NCBI GenBank assembly: GCA_910584945.1
Contig: CAJUDY010000001.1
Location: forward strand, 179,322-243,321
DNA length: 64,000 nt
From: an uncultured Lachnospiraceae bacterium
Lineage (GTDB): Bacteria; Bacillota; Clostridia; Lachnospirales; Lachnospiraceae
Direction: 5' to 3'
The notes below the pieces were generated by a model. That model did not search any database. It was not told the origin of the DNA and saw only the letters and a list, made by a program, of their open reading frames with translations. Position numbers and translations under genes: made by a program. This document shows, in pieces, positions 1 through 6,851 of the stretch. The first letter of the stretch is position 1. Every line of letters starts with the position of its first letter.

Positions 1-756
1 GTGGGCAAGATCGGAAAAGACGCGGGTTGCGATATCCTTGAAGAAGACGGAGAATGGCTGAAAGTCAAGTCCGGAAAGGTAGAAGGCTACATCAAAGCGG
101 AATATATGCTGACCGGGCCGGAAGCTCTGGAGCAGGCGTCCACGCTCTTAAAGCCCATCGCCGATGTGAATACCGACGGTCTGAAGGTACGCGTGGAGCC
201 AAATACGGAGTGCGAGGTTCTGGATATCGTCGGCTCCGGACAGCGTTTTGACGTGCTGGAAGAGCTGGACGAGTGGGTGAAGATTGATCTGGACGGAGAG
301 GAAGGATACCTCTTCAAAGAATATGTGGATGTGGGCGCGAAGCTGGACGAAGCGCTGACCATTTCGGAAGTTCGCTACGGCGCCGGCGTGTCGGATGTGC
401 GGATCGCCCTCAGCGAATTCGCCAAGCAGTACATCGGCAATCCTTATGTGTGGGGCGGGACAAGCCTCACCAGAGGCGCGGACTGCTCCGGCTTTGTACT
501 TTCCGTATTTCGGAACTACGGCATCAGCCTGCCTCACTCCTCTAGAGCTCAGGGCAACTGTGGAAGCGCTGTGAGCTACTCGGAGTTAAAGCCCGGAGAC
601 CTGGTGTTCTACGGCAACCGCTCCGGTATCAATCATGTGGCCATCTATGTGGGCGGCGGACAGGTCGTCCATGCCAGCAATCCGCGGACCGGCATCACCA
701 TTTCCGGTATGTATTACCGGACGCCGGTGAGGGCGAGAAGAATCATCAACGATTAA
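1..756 (+). CDS. SH3b-NlpC/P60 cell-wall endopeptidase, 5' partial
   Basis: Secreted peptidoglycan hydrolase of the NlpC/P60 family, expected to cut the stem peptide (typically D-Glu-diaminopimelate) of the wall. Two SH3b-like modules span about residues 5-38 and 53-110. The NlpC/P60 domain follows from about 133 with the catalytic Cys in ADCSGF (residue 162), the His in NHVAIYVG (212) and a third polar residue in VVHAS (224). No signal peptide is present, and the GTG at base 1 is just where the window starts, so the gene almost certainly begins upstream with more SH3 repeats. A terminator follows directly. A decayed relative of its last 30 or so codons lies near 2.0 kb, on the other side of the Rpn gene. 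Confidence 0.93.
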   Translation: MGKIGKDAGCDILEEDGEWLKVKSGKVEGYIKAEYMLTGPEALEQASTLLKPIADVNTDGLKVRVEPNTECEVLDIVGSGQRFDVLEELDEWVKIDLDGEEGYLFKEYVDVGAKLDEALTISEVRYGAGVSDVRIALSEFAKQYIGNPYVWGGTSLTRGADCSGFVLSVFRNYGISLPHSSRAQGNCGSAVSYSELKPGDLVFYGNRSGINHVAIYVGGGQVVHASNPRTGITISGMYYRTPVRARRIIND

Positions 757-770
757 GGAAAAAAGAGCAG

Positions 771-803
771 AGCACAGGGAGCGTAGGTTTCCTGTGCTTT
801 TTT
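771..803 (+). terminator. Rho-independent terminator of the NlpC/P60 gene
   Basis: Stem AGCACAGG/CCTGTGCT with a loop of about 12 nt, followed by seven T. Nearly the same terminator recurs at 2102-2139, part of the duplicated 3' end. Confidence 0.85.
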
Positions 804-926
804 AAGTTCTTTTGGTATATATGTTTATACTGCGATCTGAAATCAAATTTAGCGGGAAAAAGAATAAAAAGCAGTTGCATTTCTAAAAGTTCTGTGTTAT
901 TATAATCATATCTGGAGAGACTTCTG

Positions 927-1026
927 AAATCTATATGCGAAAGCATATCAGGGCATGTCGCCGTATTTCAGAGTTAAAATTAAATATGGTGGGCGGTGTA
1001 AAGGAGAGGAGCCCCGCCGGAAGGAG
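927..1026 (+). repeat. Leader repeat upstream of Rpn gene, copy 1
   Basis: About 100 nt ahead of the Rpn start that recur with few changes at 2748-2848. It begins with a short hairpin (ATATGC, GAAA loop, GCATAT) and ends in a GC-rich segment where GGGCGG can pair with CCGCC, just before the ribosome site AAGGAG. A TATAAT at 901-906 upstream could be the -10 box. Because the repeat precedes both Rpn copies, it probably belongs to the mobile unit. Confidence 0.7.
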
Positions 1027-1031
1027 CGATC

Positions 1032-1958
1032 ATGGGGAGAAAAGAACATCCGTTGGTATCCTATTATCAGAAAAATCAGAACTTTGCGGAGCTGATGGAC
1101 GGTTGGCTGTTTCATGGAGAAGGATGTGTTTCTCCGGATCAGATTACCAATCAGGATCGCAGATTCCTGGCAAAAAGCGGCAGAAAGGGATACCGGGAGA
1201 GATACCGGGATCTCTATAAGAAGGTGGAAGGAGTTACACTCCATCTGCTGATCAGTGTAGAACACCAGCAGCATGTGCACTATGCGATGCCGGTTCGGAT
1301 GATGGATTATGACAGCATCGCCTATATGACGCAGCAGGCAGAGATTGCGGACAGGCATGAGGCGGCAGGAGATCTGACCGGGGATGAGAGGCTGTCAGGA
1401 TTCTCGAAAGAGGACCGTCTGCTTCCGATCATCTCATTGGTTCTGTACTGCGGCGCAGAGCCGTGGGATGGGGCGAAGAGCCTGTACGAACTGCTGGAGT
1501 TTGGCCGGGTTCCGGAAGTGCTCAGAGGATACATCGCGGATTATCCACTGCACATTCTGGATGTGTGCCATACCGCGGATGAGCGCCTTATGGAATTCCC
1601 CACGGATGTCTGCGCGATATTCTTGTTTATAAAGTATAAGAATGATCCGGAAAATTTGATGAAGAGTCTGTCAAAGATCCGGGAAGTACGTCGCAGTACC
1701 TGTGACGCCATTGCGGACTATGTGGGAGAGAGAAGATTAAAATATGTAAGGAAAACGGAAGAAGGAGGAAAAGTGAAGATGTGTAAAGCGATTGACTTGT
1801 TGATAGCGGACGGTGAGAAGCGTGGGATCAAGATTGGGGAGAAACGCGGGATTGAGATTGGAACCGCCAGAGAGCGGAAGAACACAGAAAAAGAAAGAAG
1901 AAGAGCAGAGATGGCCGAAGCCCGGGTGCGAGAGCTGGAGCGGATGCTGAACAGATAG
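1032..1958 (+). CDS. Rpn-family recombination-promoting nuclease / putative transposase
   Basis: 308-aa protein of the Rpn (YhgA-like, PD-(D/E)XK) family. Known members are DNA endonucleases that promote RecA-independent recombination. The core shows the family pattern: an N-terminal segment with FLAKSGRKGYRERYRDL, then LLISVEHQQHVHYAMPVRM (about residues 72-91), where the E-x-Q pair and following PVRM match the usual EHQS..MPFRLL motif. The C-terminus (about 258-308) is a charged tail with repeated GEKRGI units and a predicted coiled coil. The start follows AAGGAG. The gene sits between two NlpC/P60 3' ends with near-identical terminators, and a deleted second copy lies 0.8 kb downstream, so it is part of a recently rearranged patch. 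Family assignment is firm; activity is inferred. Confidence 0.82.
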   Translation: MGRKEHPLVSYYQKNQNFAELMDGWLFHGEGCVSPDQITNQDRRFLAKSGRKGYRERYRDLYKKVEGVTLHLLISVEHQQHVHYAMPVRMMDYDSIAYMTQQAEIADRHEAAGDLTGDERLSGFSKEDRLLPIISLVLYCGAEPWDGAKSLYELLEFGRVPEVLRGYIADYPLHILDVCHTADERLMEFPTDVCAIFLFIKYKNDPENLMKSLSKIREVRRSTCDAIADYVGERRLKYVRKTEEGGKVKMCKAIDLLIADGEKRGIKIGEKRGIEIGTARERKNTEKERRRAEMAEARVRELERMLNR

Positions 1959-1996
1959 AATACACGGTAACCGAAAGCAGGGTGTATCCGTCAGGC

Positions 1997-2095
1997 ATCT
2001 GTCCTCATAGCCCGAAGATTTGGTACTGCAACTGCTTCGGCATGTACGACCAGATACTGGTGAAAGCAAGAAGGATTATCAATGAGGAAGCAAAA
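1997..2095 (+). pseudogene. Remnant of NlpC/P60 gene 3' end
   Basis: Read in one frame this stretch ends in GMYDQILVKARRIINEE, which matches the last residues of the hydrolase at the window start (GMYYRTPVRARRIIND). The upstream residues are poorly conserved and no catalytic domain is left. It is followed by the same kind of terminator as the intact gene. The simplest reading is that the Rpn unit sits inside or between tandem hydrolase paralogs. Confidence 0.7.
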
Positions 2096-2101
2096 AAATC
2101 A

Positions 2102-2139
2102 GAGCACAGGGAGCTTAGAAGAGTTCCTGTGCTCTTTTT
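2102..2139 (+). terminator. Rho-independent terminator
   Basis: Stem GAGCACAGG/CCTGTGCTC followed by five T. It is a diverged duplicate of the terminator at 771-803. Confidence 0.85.
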
Positions 2140-2199
2140 GGCGCAGAAAAGTATGATATAAAAATATCACGTAATTTACAAAAAAATCAATTCATAGGA

Positions 2200-2228
2200 T
2201 TGACATTGTAAAAAAAATATTTTATATT
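2200..2228 (+). promoter_or_regulatory. blaI promoter, sigma-A type
   Basis: TTGACA (2200-2205), 17-nt spacer, TATATT (2223-2228). The spacer contains the A-tract block TTGTAAAAAAAATAT, also found at the minus-strand blaR1 promoter (4596-4624) and at the exporter promoter (4661-4689). BlaI proteins usually repress their own operon, so this block is a candidate operator. Confidence 0.75.
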
Positions 2229-2258
2229 TATTTTATTGAAAGGAATGGTGTTTTGATT

Positions 2259-2684
2259 ATGAAGAAAGAACAGACCTATAAGCTGACCAATCGGGAATAT
2301 GACATTCTGAGAATTCTGTGGGCGTCCGAAGATCCGCTGACTGCTTCCGGGATCGTGGAGCGCGGGAACGATCTGCCGGTCAACACGGTCCAGGCGATGC
2401 TCAAGAGACTACTGAAGCGGGAGCTGATCCATGTGGACCAGATTGTATACAGCGGCACGGTCCTGTCCAGGGCCTATCGTCCGTCTATGTCACAGGAAGA
2501 CTTTGAGACGAGGAGATATGTGGACAACATGAGCCGGATTCAGGGAGAAGATTTTTCCTGTTCCCAGTTTGTCGCTGCCTTTCTTGGCCAGGAGAAGGAT
2601 CATCAGAAAGTATGGAAAGAGATTGGGGAGTTGGAATCGCTTCTGGCGCGGAAAAAACAGGAGATCAAGGAAAAGGGAAGGTGA
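2259..2684 (+). CDS. blaI: BlaI/MecI/CopY-family transcriptional repressor
   Basis: Small winged-helix repressor of about 141 aa. The N-terminal half (KLTNREYDILRILWASEDPL, then VNTVQAMLKRLLKRELI) is the typical Penicillinase_R DNA-binding domain; the C-terminal half is the helical dimer region ending in a charged helix. In known systems the partner BlaR1 senses a signal and causes BlaI cleavage, freeing the promoter. The usual downstream blaR1 is missing here: only about 20 codons remain at 2692-2748, while an intact blaR1 lies 0.7 kb away on the other strand. ATG 2259 is used; a TTG at 2253 is better spaced from the AAGGA ribosome site and could be the true start. Confidence 0.88.
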   Translation: MKKEQTYKLTNREYDILRILWASEDPLTASGIVERGNDLPVNTVQAMLKRLLKRELIHVDQIVYSGTVLSRAYRPSMSQEDFETRRYVDNMSRIQGEDFSCSQFVAAFLGQEKDHQKVWKEIGELESLLARKKQEIKEKGR

Positions 2685-2691
2685 GTAAATC

Positions 2692-2748
2692 ATGAATTTT
2701 TATACCATCTCCTTTCTATGCGCTGCCGCCGTGCTGCGCCTGCTTTTA
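2692..2748 (+). pseudogene. blaR1 5' scar
   Basis: Begins MNF and then continues YTISFLCAAAVLRLLL, equal to residues 1-3 joined to residues 38-52 of the intact BlaR1 on the minus strand. The junction lies in a TTT run present at both ends. After base 2748 the frame runs straight into the Rpn leader repeat and stops. It keeps the normal position of blaR1, just after blaI. Confidence 0.8.
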
Positions 2749-3033
2749 AAATCTATATGCGAGAACATATCAGGGCATGTCGCCGTATCTCAGAATTAAA
2801 ATTAAATAGGGCGGGTAGTGTAAAGGGGAGGAGTCCCGCCGGAGGGAGTTACACTCCGTTTATTGATCGCGGATGGAGAGAAACGAGGGGAGAAACGTGG
2901 GATTGAGCTTGGAACTTTGAGGGAACGGAAGAACACTGAGCGGGAGAGAAAACGTGCGGAACAAGAAAGAAAAAGAGCAGAGATGGCGAAAGCCCGAGCG
3001 CAGGAGCTGGAGCGGATGCTGAGCAGCAGATAG
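2748..3033 (+). pseudogene. Internally deleted Rpn-family gene with its leader
   Basis: Bases 2748-2848 repeat the leader of the intact Rpn gene. They are followed by a few codons matching EGVTLHLLI and then the C-terminal tail (LLIADGEKRG...ELERML), with an extra RAEQERK unit and a TAG at 3031-3033. Two blocks are missing: the N-terminal coding part, joined at the shared GGA(A/G)GGAG sequence, and the catalytic middle, joined at the two LLI-encoding stretches. No nuclease core remains. Confidence 0.8.
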
Positions 3034-3045
3034 GACATACGGAAT

Positions 3046-3067
3046 AAAGACCTTTGCGGTCTTTTTT
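3046..3067 (+). terminator. Rho-independent terminator
   Basis: AAAGACC/GGTCTTT stem with a short loop and a run of six T, directly after the Rpn remnant. Confidence 0.75.
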
Positions 3068-3178
3068 ACAGCGTAATAGAGCAGCCGCCTCTTTGGTGAC
3101 TGCTCTATCACATTCATAAACATGGATGCTTGCCAGGAAGACTTTAAGGTTGTAAAGAGGGCGCTTGGGAAATAGATA

Positions 3179-3415
3179 TTATCCTACCAGTTCCCAGTCA
3201 CCGATCCATCTCTTTTGTGTTTTATTATACAGACGGCGGTATAGTCTTCCGTCAAACGACTTATAACGCCACACAATTAAATCGGATCGGGGAGCAATTG
3301 AGTTTTTCATTTCAAATACAGGTGTATTGGATGGCTCTGCAAAGCAGGGAAAGGAAGCCGTAGATAATATGATGACAAAAAGTAATGATAGAACAAGTCT
3401 TTGCAAATTTTTCAT
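3179..3415 (-). CDS. Small secreted protein downstream of blaR1
   Basis: 78-aa protein with an N-terminal signal peptide (MKNLQRLVLSLLFVIILSTA, likely cut after CFA) and a short mature part ending in WRYKSFDGRLYRRLYNKTQ then WIGDWELV. I recognise this W-YK-G-LY-RLYN pattern from small exported proteins of Clostridia but know no function. ATG 3415 is chosen; a TTG at 3424 would overlap the blaR1 stop and is less likely. It follows blaR1 directly and is probably co-transcribed, so it may be part of the sensing unit. Confidence 0.7.
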   Translation of the reverse strand: MKNLQRLVLSLLFVIILSTASFPCFAEPSNTPVFEMKNSIAPRSDLIVWRYKSFDGRLYRRLYNKTQKRWIGDWELVG

Positions 3416-3420
3416 AAGTA

Positions 3421-4530
3421 TCAATCCTCCTTGATTGGTATCTGTTCGTCAAATATTGTACGTACGGTTACAAGATATTCTCCGTCATGAATCACATCGT
3501 AAGTTCCATCTTCGTTAGGACGAAAATAAGTGTCGGAAGCATCCATGGAGAAGGTACCCTCCGGAAAATCATAGTCCGGTTCCAGAATAATGGTATAGGA
3601 TAACATGAACAAAGCCATGACTCCCGCCAGAATCACACAATTGACGCCGCCCGCTTTTGGTGTCGTCTGTTGCGTGTTCAGTATCCGCTTAATCCGGTCT
3701 GTAAATCCGGAAGAACCAAAAGAGATTCCACCGGCACAAATACTAGATTTTCTAGCATCATACTCCATGATCTTAAGCAGGCACTCGGAATAATTGATTC
3801 GATGCGTTTCGGTCAGAGAAGAGACAGCCTCTTCATCTGCCTTGAATTCAAGCAGCCGATGAAACTGCTTTTTTAGAATCGGCAAAAACGGATTCCAAAA
3901 GTACAGGTCAGACAACAACTCAAAAAATAAACGAAGAAGCAGATGCCCCCTGTAATAGTGCGTAAGCTCATGGCGGAAGATAAAGCACCATTCTTCCTCG
4001 GACAGCCGAAGATCCGGTATGACGATGGCAGGAGTCCGAATGCCGACGATCAATGGACTGGATAGGTACGGAGCCATGAGAAGCCGGACAGGCGCCGGAT
4101 TTGGGAAAGCGGCATTGCAGATCTTTAAAGCCCGAAGTGCGTTTTCCTCTTCTGCCTCCGGAAGCTCCTTCACTGCCCGCACGGTCTTCTTCCAGGTGTA
4201 AAATGAATGAATGAACTTTGCGGAAGAACCGACAACCCACAGAATCGGCAGCAGATGCATGTAGTCGATGCGGGTATGAAAGATATTCAACTCATGGTGA
4301 TTTAAAAAATCATGTAGACCATACCAGAGATGGTAGATACGAACAGAATAAGTAAAGGGAAACTCGAAAGGGAAAAGCAGGCGCAGCACGGCGGCGGCGC
4401 ATAAAAAGGAGATGGTATAAAGTCTCAGACGACTGTTCGCCACACAGAGGCGAAGCAGAAAGGCTGCTATGCATATGAGGAGACTGCTGATAATCAAAGT
4501 ATTGAGTACCGTGGACAGGGAAAAATTCAT
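3421..4530 (-). CDS. blaR1: BlaR1-family membrane sensor / M56 metallopeptidase
   Basis: 369-aa membrane protein. The N-terminus has several hydrophobic helices (about residues 8-28, 36-58 and 92-110). The cytoplasmic zinc-peptidase domain carries HELTH (187-191) and a downstream EFKADEEAV that supplies the third ligand. A further helix lies near 297-313, followed by a short extracellular tail. It has no penicillin-binding sensor domain, so the signal is not obviously a beta-lactam. In the family the peptidase inactivates a BlaI-type repressor. Its promoter is the blaI promoter sequence, but blaI itself is missing between promoter and blaR1 on this strand. The only blaI in the window is at 2259-2684, so the pair may work in trans. 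The gene for the small secreted protein follows. Confidence 0.88.
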   Translation of the reverse strand: MNFSLSTVLNTLIISSLLICIAAFLLRLCVANSRLRLYTISFLCAAAVLRLLFPFEFPFTYSVRIYHLWYGLHDFLNHHELNIFHTRIDYMHLLPILWVVGSSAKFIHSFYTWKKTVRAVKELPEAEEENALRALKICNAAFPNPAPVRLLMAPYLSSPLIVGIRTPAIVIPDLRLSEEEWCFIFRHELTHYYRGHLLLRLFFELLSDLYFWNPFLPILKKQFHRLLEFKADEEAVSSLTETHRINYSECLLKIMEYDARKSSICAGGISFGSSGFTDRIKRILNTQQTTPKAGGVNCVILAGVMALFMLSYTIILEPDYDFPEGTFSMDASDTYFRPNEDGTYDVIHDGEYLVTVRTIFDEQIPIKED

Positions 4531-4595
4531 GGTTTCTCGCCTCCATTCAATCCTTCTTAATTCATAACCAAAATACCATTCTTTTCAACAAAATA

Positions 4596-4624
4596 AATAT
4601 AAAATAATTTTTTTATAATGTCAA
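4596..4624 (-). promoter_or_regulatory. blaR1 promoter, copy of the blaI promoter
   Basis: On the minus strand: TTGACA (4624-4619), 17 nt, TATATT (4601-4596). Sequence identity with the blaI promoter continues through the start region to ATGAA (from 4565), after which the frame meets TAA. blaI has been lost and blaR1 starts 35 nt later. Confidence 0.78.
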
Positions 4625-4660
4625 TAATCTATGTTGATTTTTTGGAAATAATGTGATATT

Positions 4661-4689
4661 CTAATATTGTAAAAAAAATATATTATAGA
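4661..4689 (+). promoter_or_regulatory. Probable exporter promoter with BlaI-type box
   Basis: CTAATA, 17-nt spacer, TATAGA in the same geometry as the two bla promoters, sharing the 16-base block ATTGTAAAAAAAATAT at 4666-4681. The -35 is poor. The gene starts at 4776. Confidence 0.5.
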
Positions 4690-4775
4690 TACATATTTTA
4701 AGCTATAAAGAATCTTAATGGGTGATATGCTTTTAGGACCAATTCGGGTCTGCGGATCATAATGAGAAACACAAT

Positions 4776-6464
4776 ATGCAGAAGAAAAAGGAAACAAAAA
4801 AGATAAGCAGTATGGATATGTTAAGAAAATTAAAACCTTATCTGAACCTGACCTTTCTGCAGGGAAGTATAATCCTTCTGGGTTGGCTGTCGGAAATGCT
4901 GATTACCATGTTTCGGCCGAAGATGATCGGACTTTTGACGGATGAAGGTTTGATCCATCAAGATTATACAAGGCTTTGCATTTGGCTTGGCGTTCTCGTC
5001 TGTGTTTCTTTGATCGCATATGGTAATGAAATCATTCATGCAAATGTATTTGCAAGAGTCGGCAGGCAGTTTGCAAGAAATCTGCACCAGGCGTCGTTTG
5101 AAAAGATGATGAGAATACCGATCTCTTATTTACAGAAGCGGAATCCGGCAGAAGTGTTTTCTACAATGAATGTGGATATCAATCAGATCACGAGACTGGC
5201 TGATAACAGCAGTTTCCGAACGATTGTTTTTCTGTTTCAGTTGGCAGGCGGTCTGATTGGACTTGTATCTCTGAACTATGTAATGGCACTGGCTGTTTTG
5301 GCTGTCATACCGATAAAACAGATCACGATTCTAAAGTTTGCAAAAAACAAGAATCAACTGTCTGATCTATATATCAGGGAATGGCAGGGATTCAGTGAAT
5401 GGTATGGGGCTCAGGTCGATGGGATGCAGGAAATTAAGTTATGGAATCTGTATTCCAGGAAGACGCAGGAGTTCGGAAAGCAATACAACAAATTTTTGCA
5501 TTTGTCCTATCAAGTAGCCATATGGGACAGTATCGAGCGCGGTGCGGAGCAATGTCTGAATCTGCTCCTGGAGGTCGTCATTTATTTGGGGTGCGGCTAT
5601 TGGGTCTGCAGCGGCAGAATGAGCGTAGGAAACGCCATTGCTTTTTTGTCCTATGCTTCCTATGTGTCCGGACCTTATGGCGTGATCGCACAGATTCCAT
5701 ATATATGGGCAGACATCAGACCCTCCATAGAACGTTTTCTCAACTTCCTGGATATAGAGGAAGAACAGCTGGAAGGCATAGAGATGAACACCGGGGAAGA
5801 GGCGGAGACTCCCGCTGTCGAATTCCGGAATGTGACGTTTGGGTATAACGAGGAACATACGGTATTAGAAAATATCTCTCTGAAGATAAAGAGGCAGGAA
5901 AAAATCGCCATCATTGGGGATAATGGCGAAGGAAAATCAACACTGATTCATTTATTGCTGGGACTGCTTATTCCCAAAACCGGCACTATATTTTTTAAAG
6001 AAAATACAATGGATGATATGGGGCTGATCAGATGGCGGGAGCATTTTTCGCTGGTCAGTCAGAAGCCGTACCTTTTTCCGGATACGATAAAAAATAACAT
6101 TGATCTGGAGGAGCAAAAATCCATAAAAGAACTGGAAGATTTACTGTCTTGTTATGGTATGGGGACATTTATTGAGAAATTTCATGGCGGAATGTCTTAT
6201 CGGATCATTGGAAACAGCGCAAATTTGTCCGGCGGAGAGAGACAGAAAATATCTTTTTTAAGAGCAATGTCGAAAGAAGCCGATATTGTGATACTGGACG
6301 AAGGATTTTCGAACTGTGATGAAGAGACCCGAAAATTGTGCCGCCGGATATTGCTGGACCCTGATTTGCCAAAAACTGTTATACTGATCAGTCACTATGA
6401 AGAAGACATCCGGGGCGTGGACTGCGTTTATAAATTAAAAAACCATCAGTTGTTCAAATTATAA
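4776..6464 (+). CDS. ABC transporter, fused permease-ATPase (peptide exporter type)
   Basis: 562-aa half-transporter with an N-terminal six-helix membrane domain (about 25-310) and a C-terminal nucleotide-binding domain. Walker A is GDNGEGKST (381-389), the signature LSGGERQ (484-490) and Walker B IVILDEG (504-510). The residues after Walker B read GFSN rather than the common PTSA, a mild variation. Such proteins export peptides or lipids as homodimers. No N-terminal C39 leader peptidase is present, so leader removal would need another enzyme, possibly the subtilisin-like protein at 10.3 kb. It lies directly upstream of the small Cys-rich candidate precursor and is the likely exporter of the RiPP locus. 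Its promoter shares a sequence block with the bla promoters. Confidence 0.88.
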   Translation: MQKKKETKKISSMDMLRKLKPYLNLTFLQGSIILLGWLSEMLITMFRPKMIGLLTDEGLIHQDYTRLCIWLGVLVCVSLIAYGNEIIHANVFARVGRQFARNLHQASFEKMMRIPISYLQKRNPAEVFSTMNVDINQITRLADNSSFRTIVFLFQLAGGLIGLVSLNYVMALAVLAVIPIKQITILKFAKNKNQLSDLYIREWQGFSEWYGAQVDGMQEIKLWNLYSRKTQEFGKQYNKFLHLSYQVAIWDSIERGAEQCLNLLLEVVIYLGCGYWVCSGRMSVGNAIAFLSYASYVSGPYGVIAQIPYIWADIRPSIERFLNFLDIEEEQLEGIEMNTGEEAETPAVEFRNVTFGYNEEHTVLENISLKIKRQEKIAIIGDNGEGKSTLIHLLLGLLIPKTGTIFFKENTMDDMGLIRWREHFSLVSQKPYLFPDTIKNNIDLEEQKSIKELEDLLSCYGMGTFIEKFHGGMSYRIIGNSANLSGGERQKISFLRAMSKEADIVILDEGFSNCDEETRKLCRRILLDPDLPKTVILISHYEEDIRGVDCVYKLKNHQLFKL

Positions 6465-6537
6465 AAGCAATTGATGTTTTTTATACAGGGTCGCTTAGAT
6501 CTACATAGACCTGAGTACGAAAGAAAGGAGGAAACGG

Positions 6538-6744
6538 ATGATGGAGAAAAGACTGTTGAAAAAGAGATCCATTATAGAGGAAGAGACGGTGATTGCAATG
6601 AGCAGAAGCGATTGTCAGAGGAACTGTGATAACCAAGCGACTTGTGGCTGCGGCAGTATGCCCGGTGAATATGGAAGATCATTTGATGCCAGTTCGCACT
6701 GGCATTACGATGGCGAATATAATCGTTATATACATCTTCCGTAA
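6538..6744 (+). CDS. Cys-rich small peptide, candidate RiPP precursor
   Basis: 68-aa peptide with a strong ribosome site (AAAGGAGG). The N-terminal 20 or so residues are charged and leader-like (KRLLKKRSIIEEETV). A core with four Cys follows (DCQRNC then TCGCG), and then a Gly/Tyr/His-rich tail ending in NRYIHLP. A later in-frame ATG at 6598 would give only the core. Position between an exporter and a radical SAM maturase cluster, plus the Cys-rich core, fits the clostridial CLI_3235/CcpM class, where a radical SAM enzyme modifies a Cys-rich peptide. Residue-level homology cannot be shown here, so the role is inferred from context. Confidence 0.68.
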   Translation: MMEKRLLKKRSIIEEETVIAMSRSDCQRNCDNQATCGCGSMPGEYGRSFDASSHWHYDGEYNRYIHLP

Positions 6745-6851
6745 AGTGCTTCGTCTATGGCTGTGCAGTGCAAATTGCAGAGCATGAGAATCCGAAAAAC
6801 CACTTGTGCGCTCTTGGCCTATGCTAAGAGCGTACAAATCAGGAGGCATAT

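Noticed and set aside
1..3. GTG at base 1 as a true start codon
   Set aside because: The protein begins inside an SH3b module and lacks a signal peptide, so the gene starts before the window.
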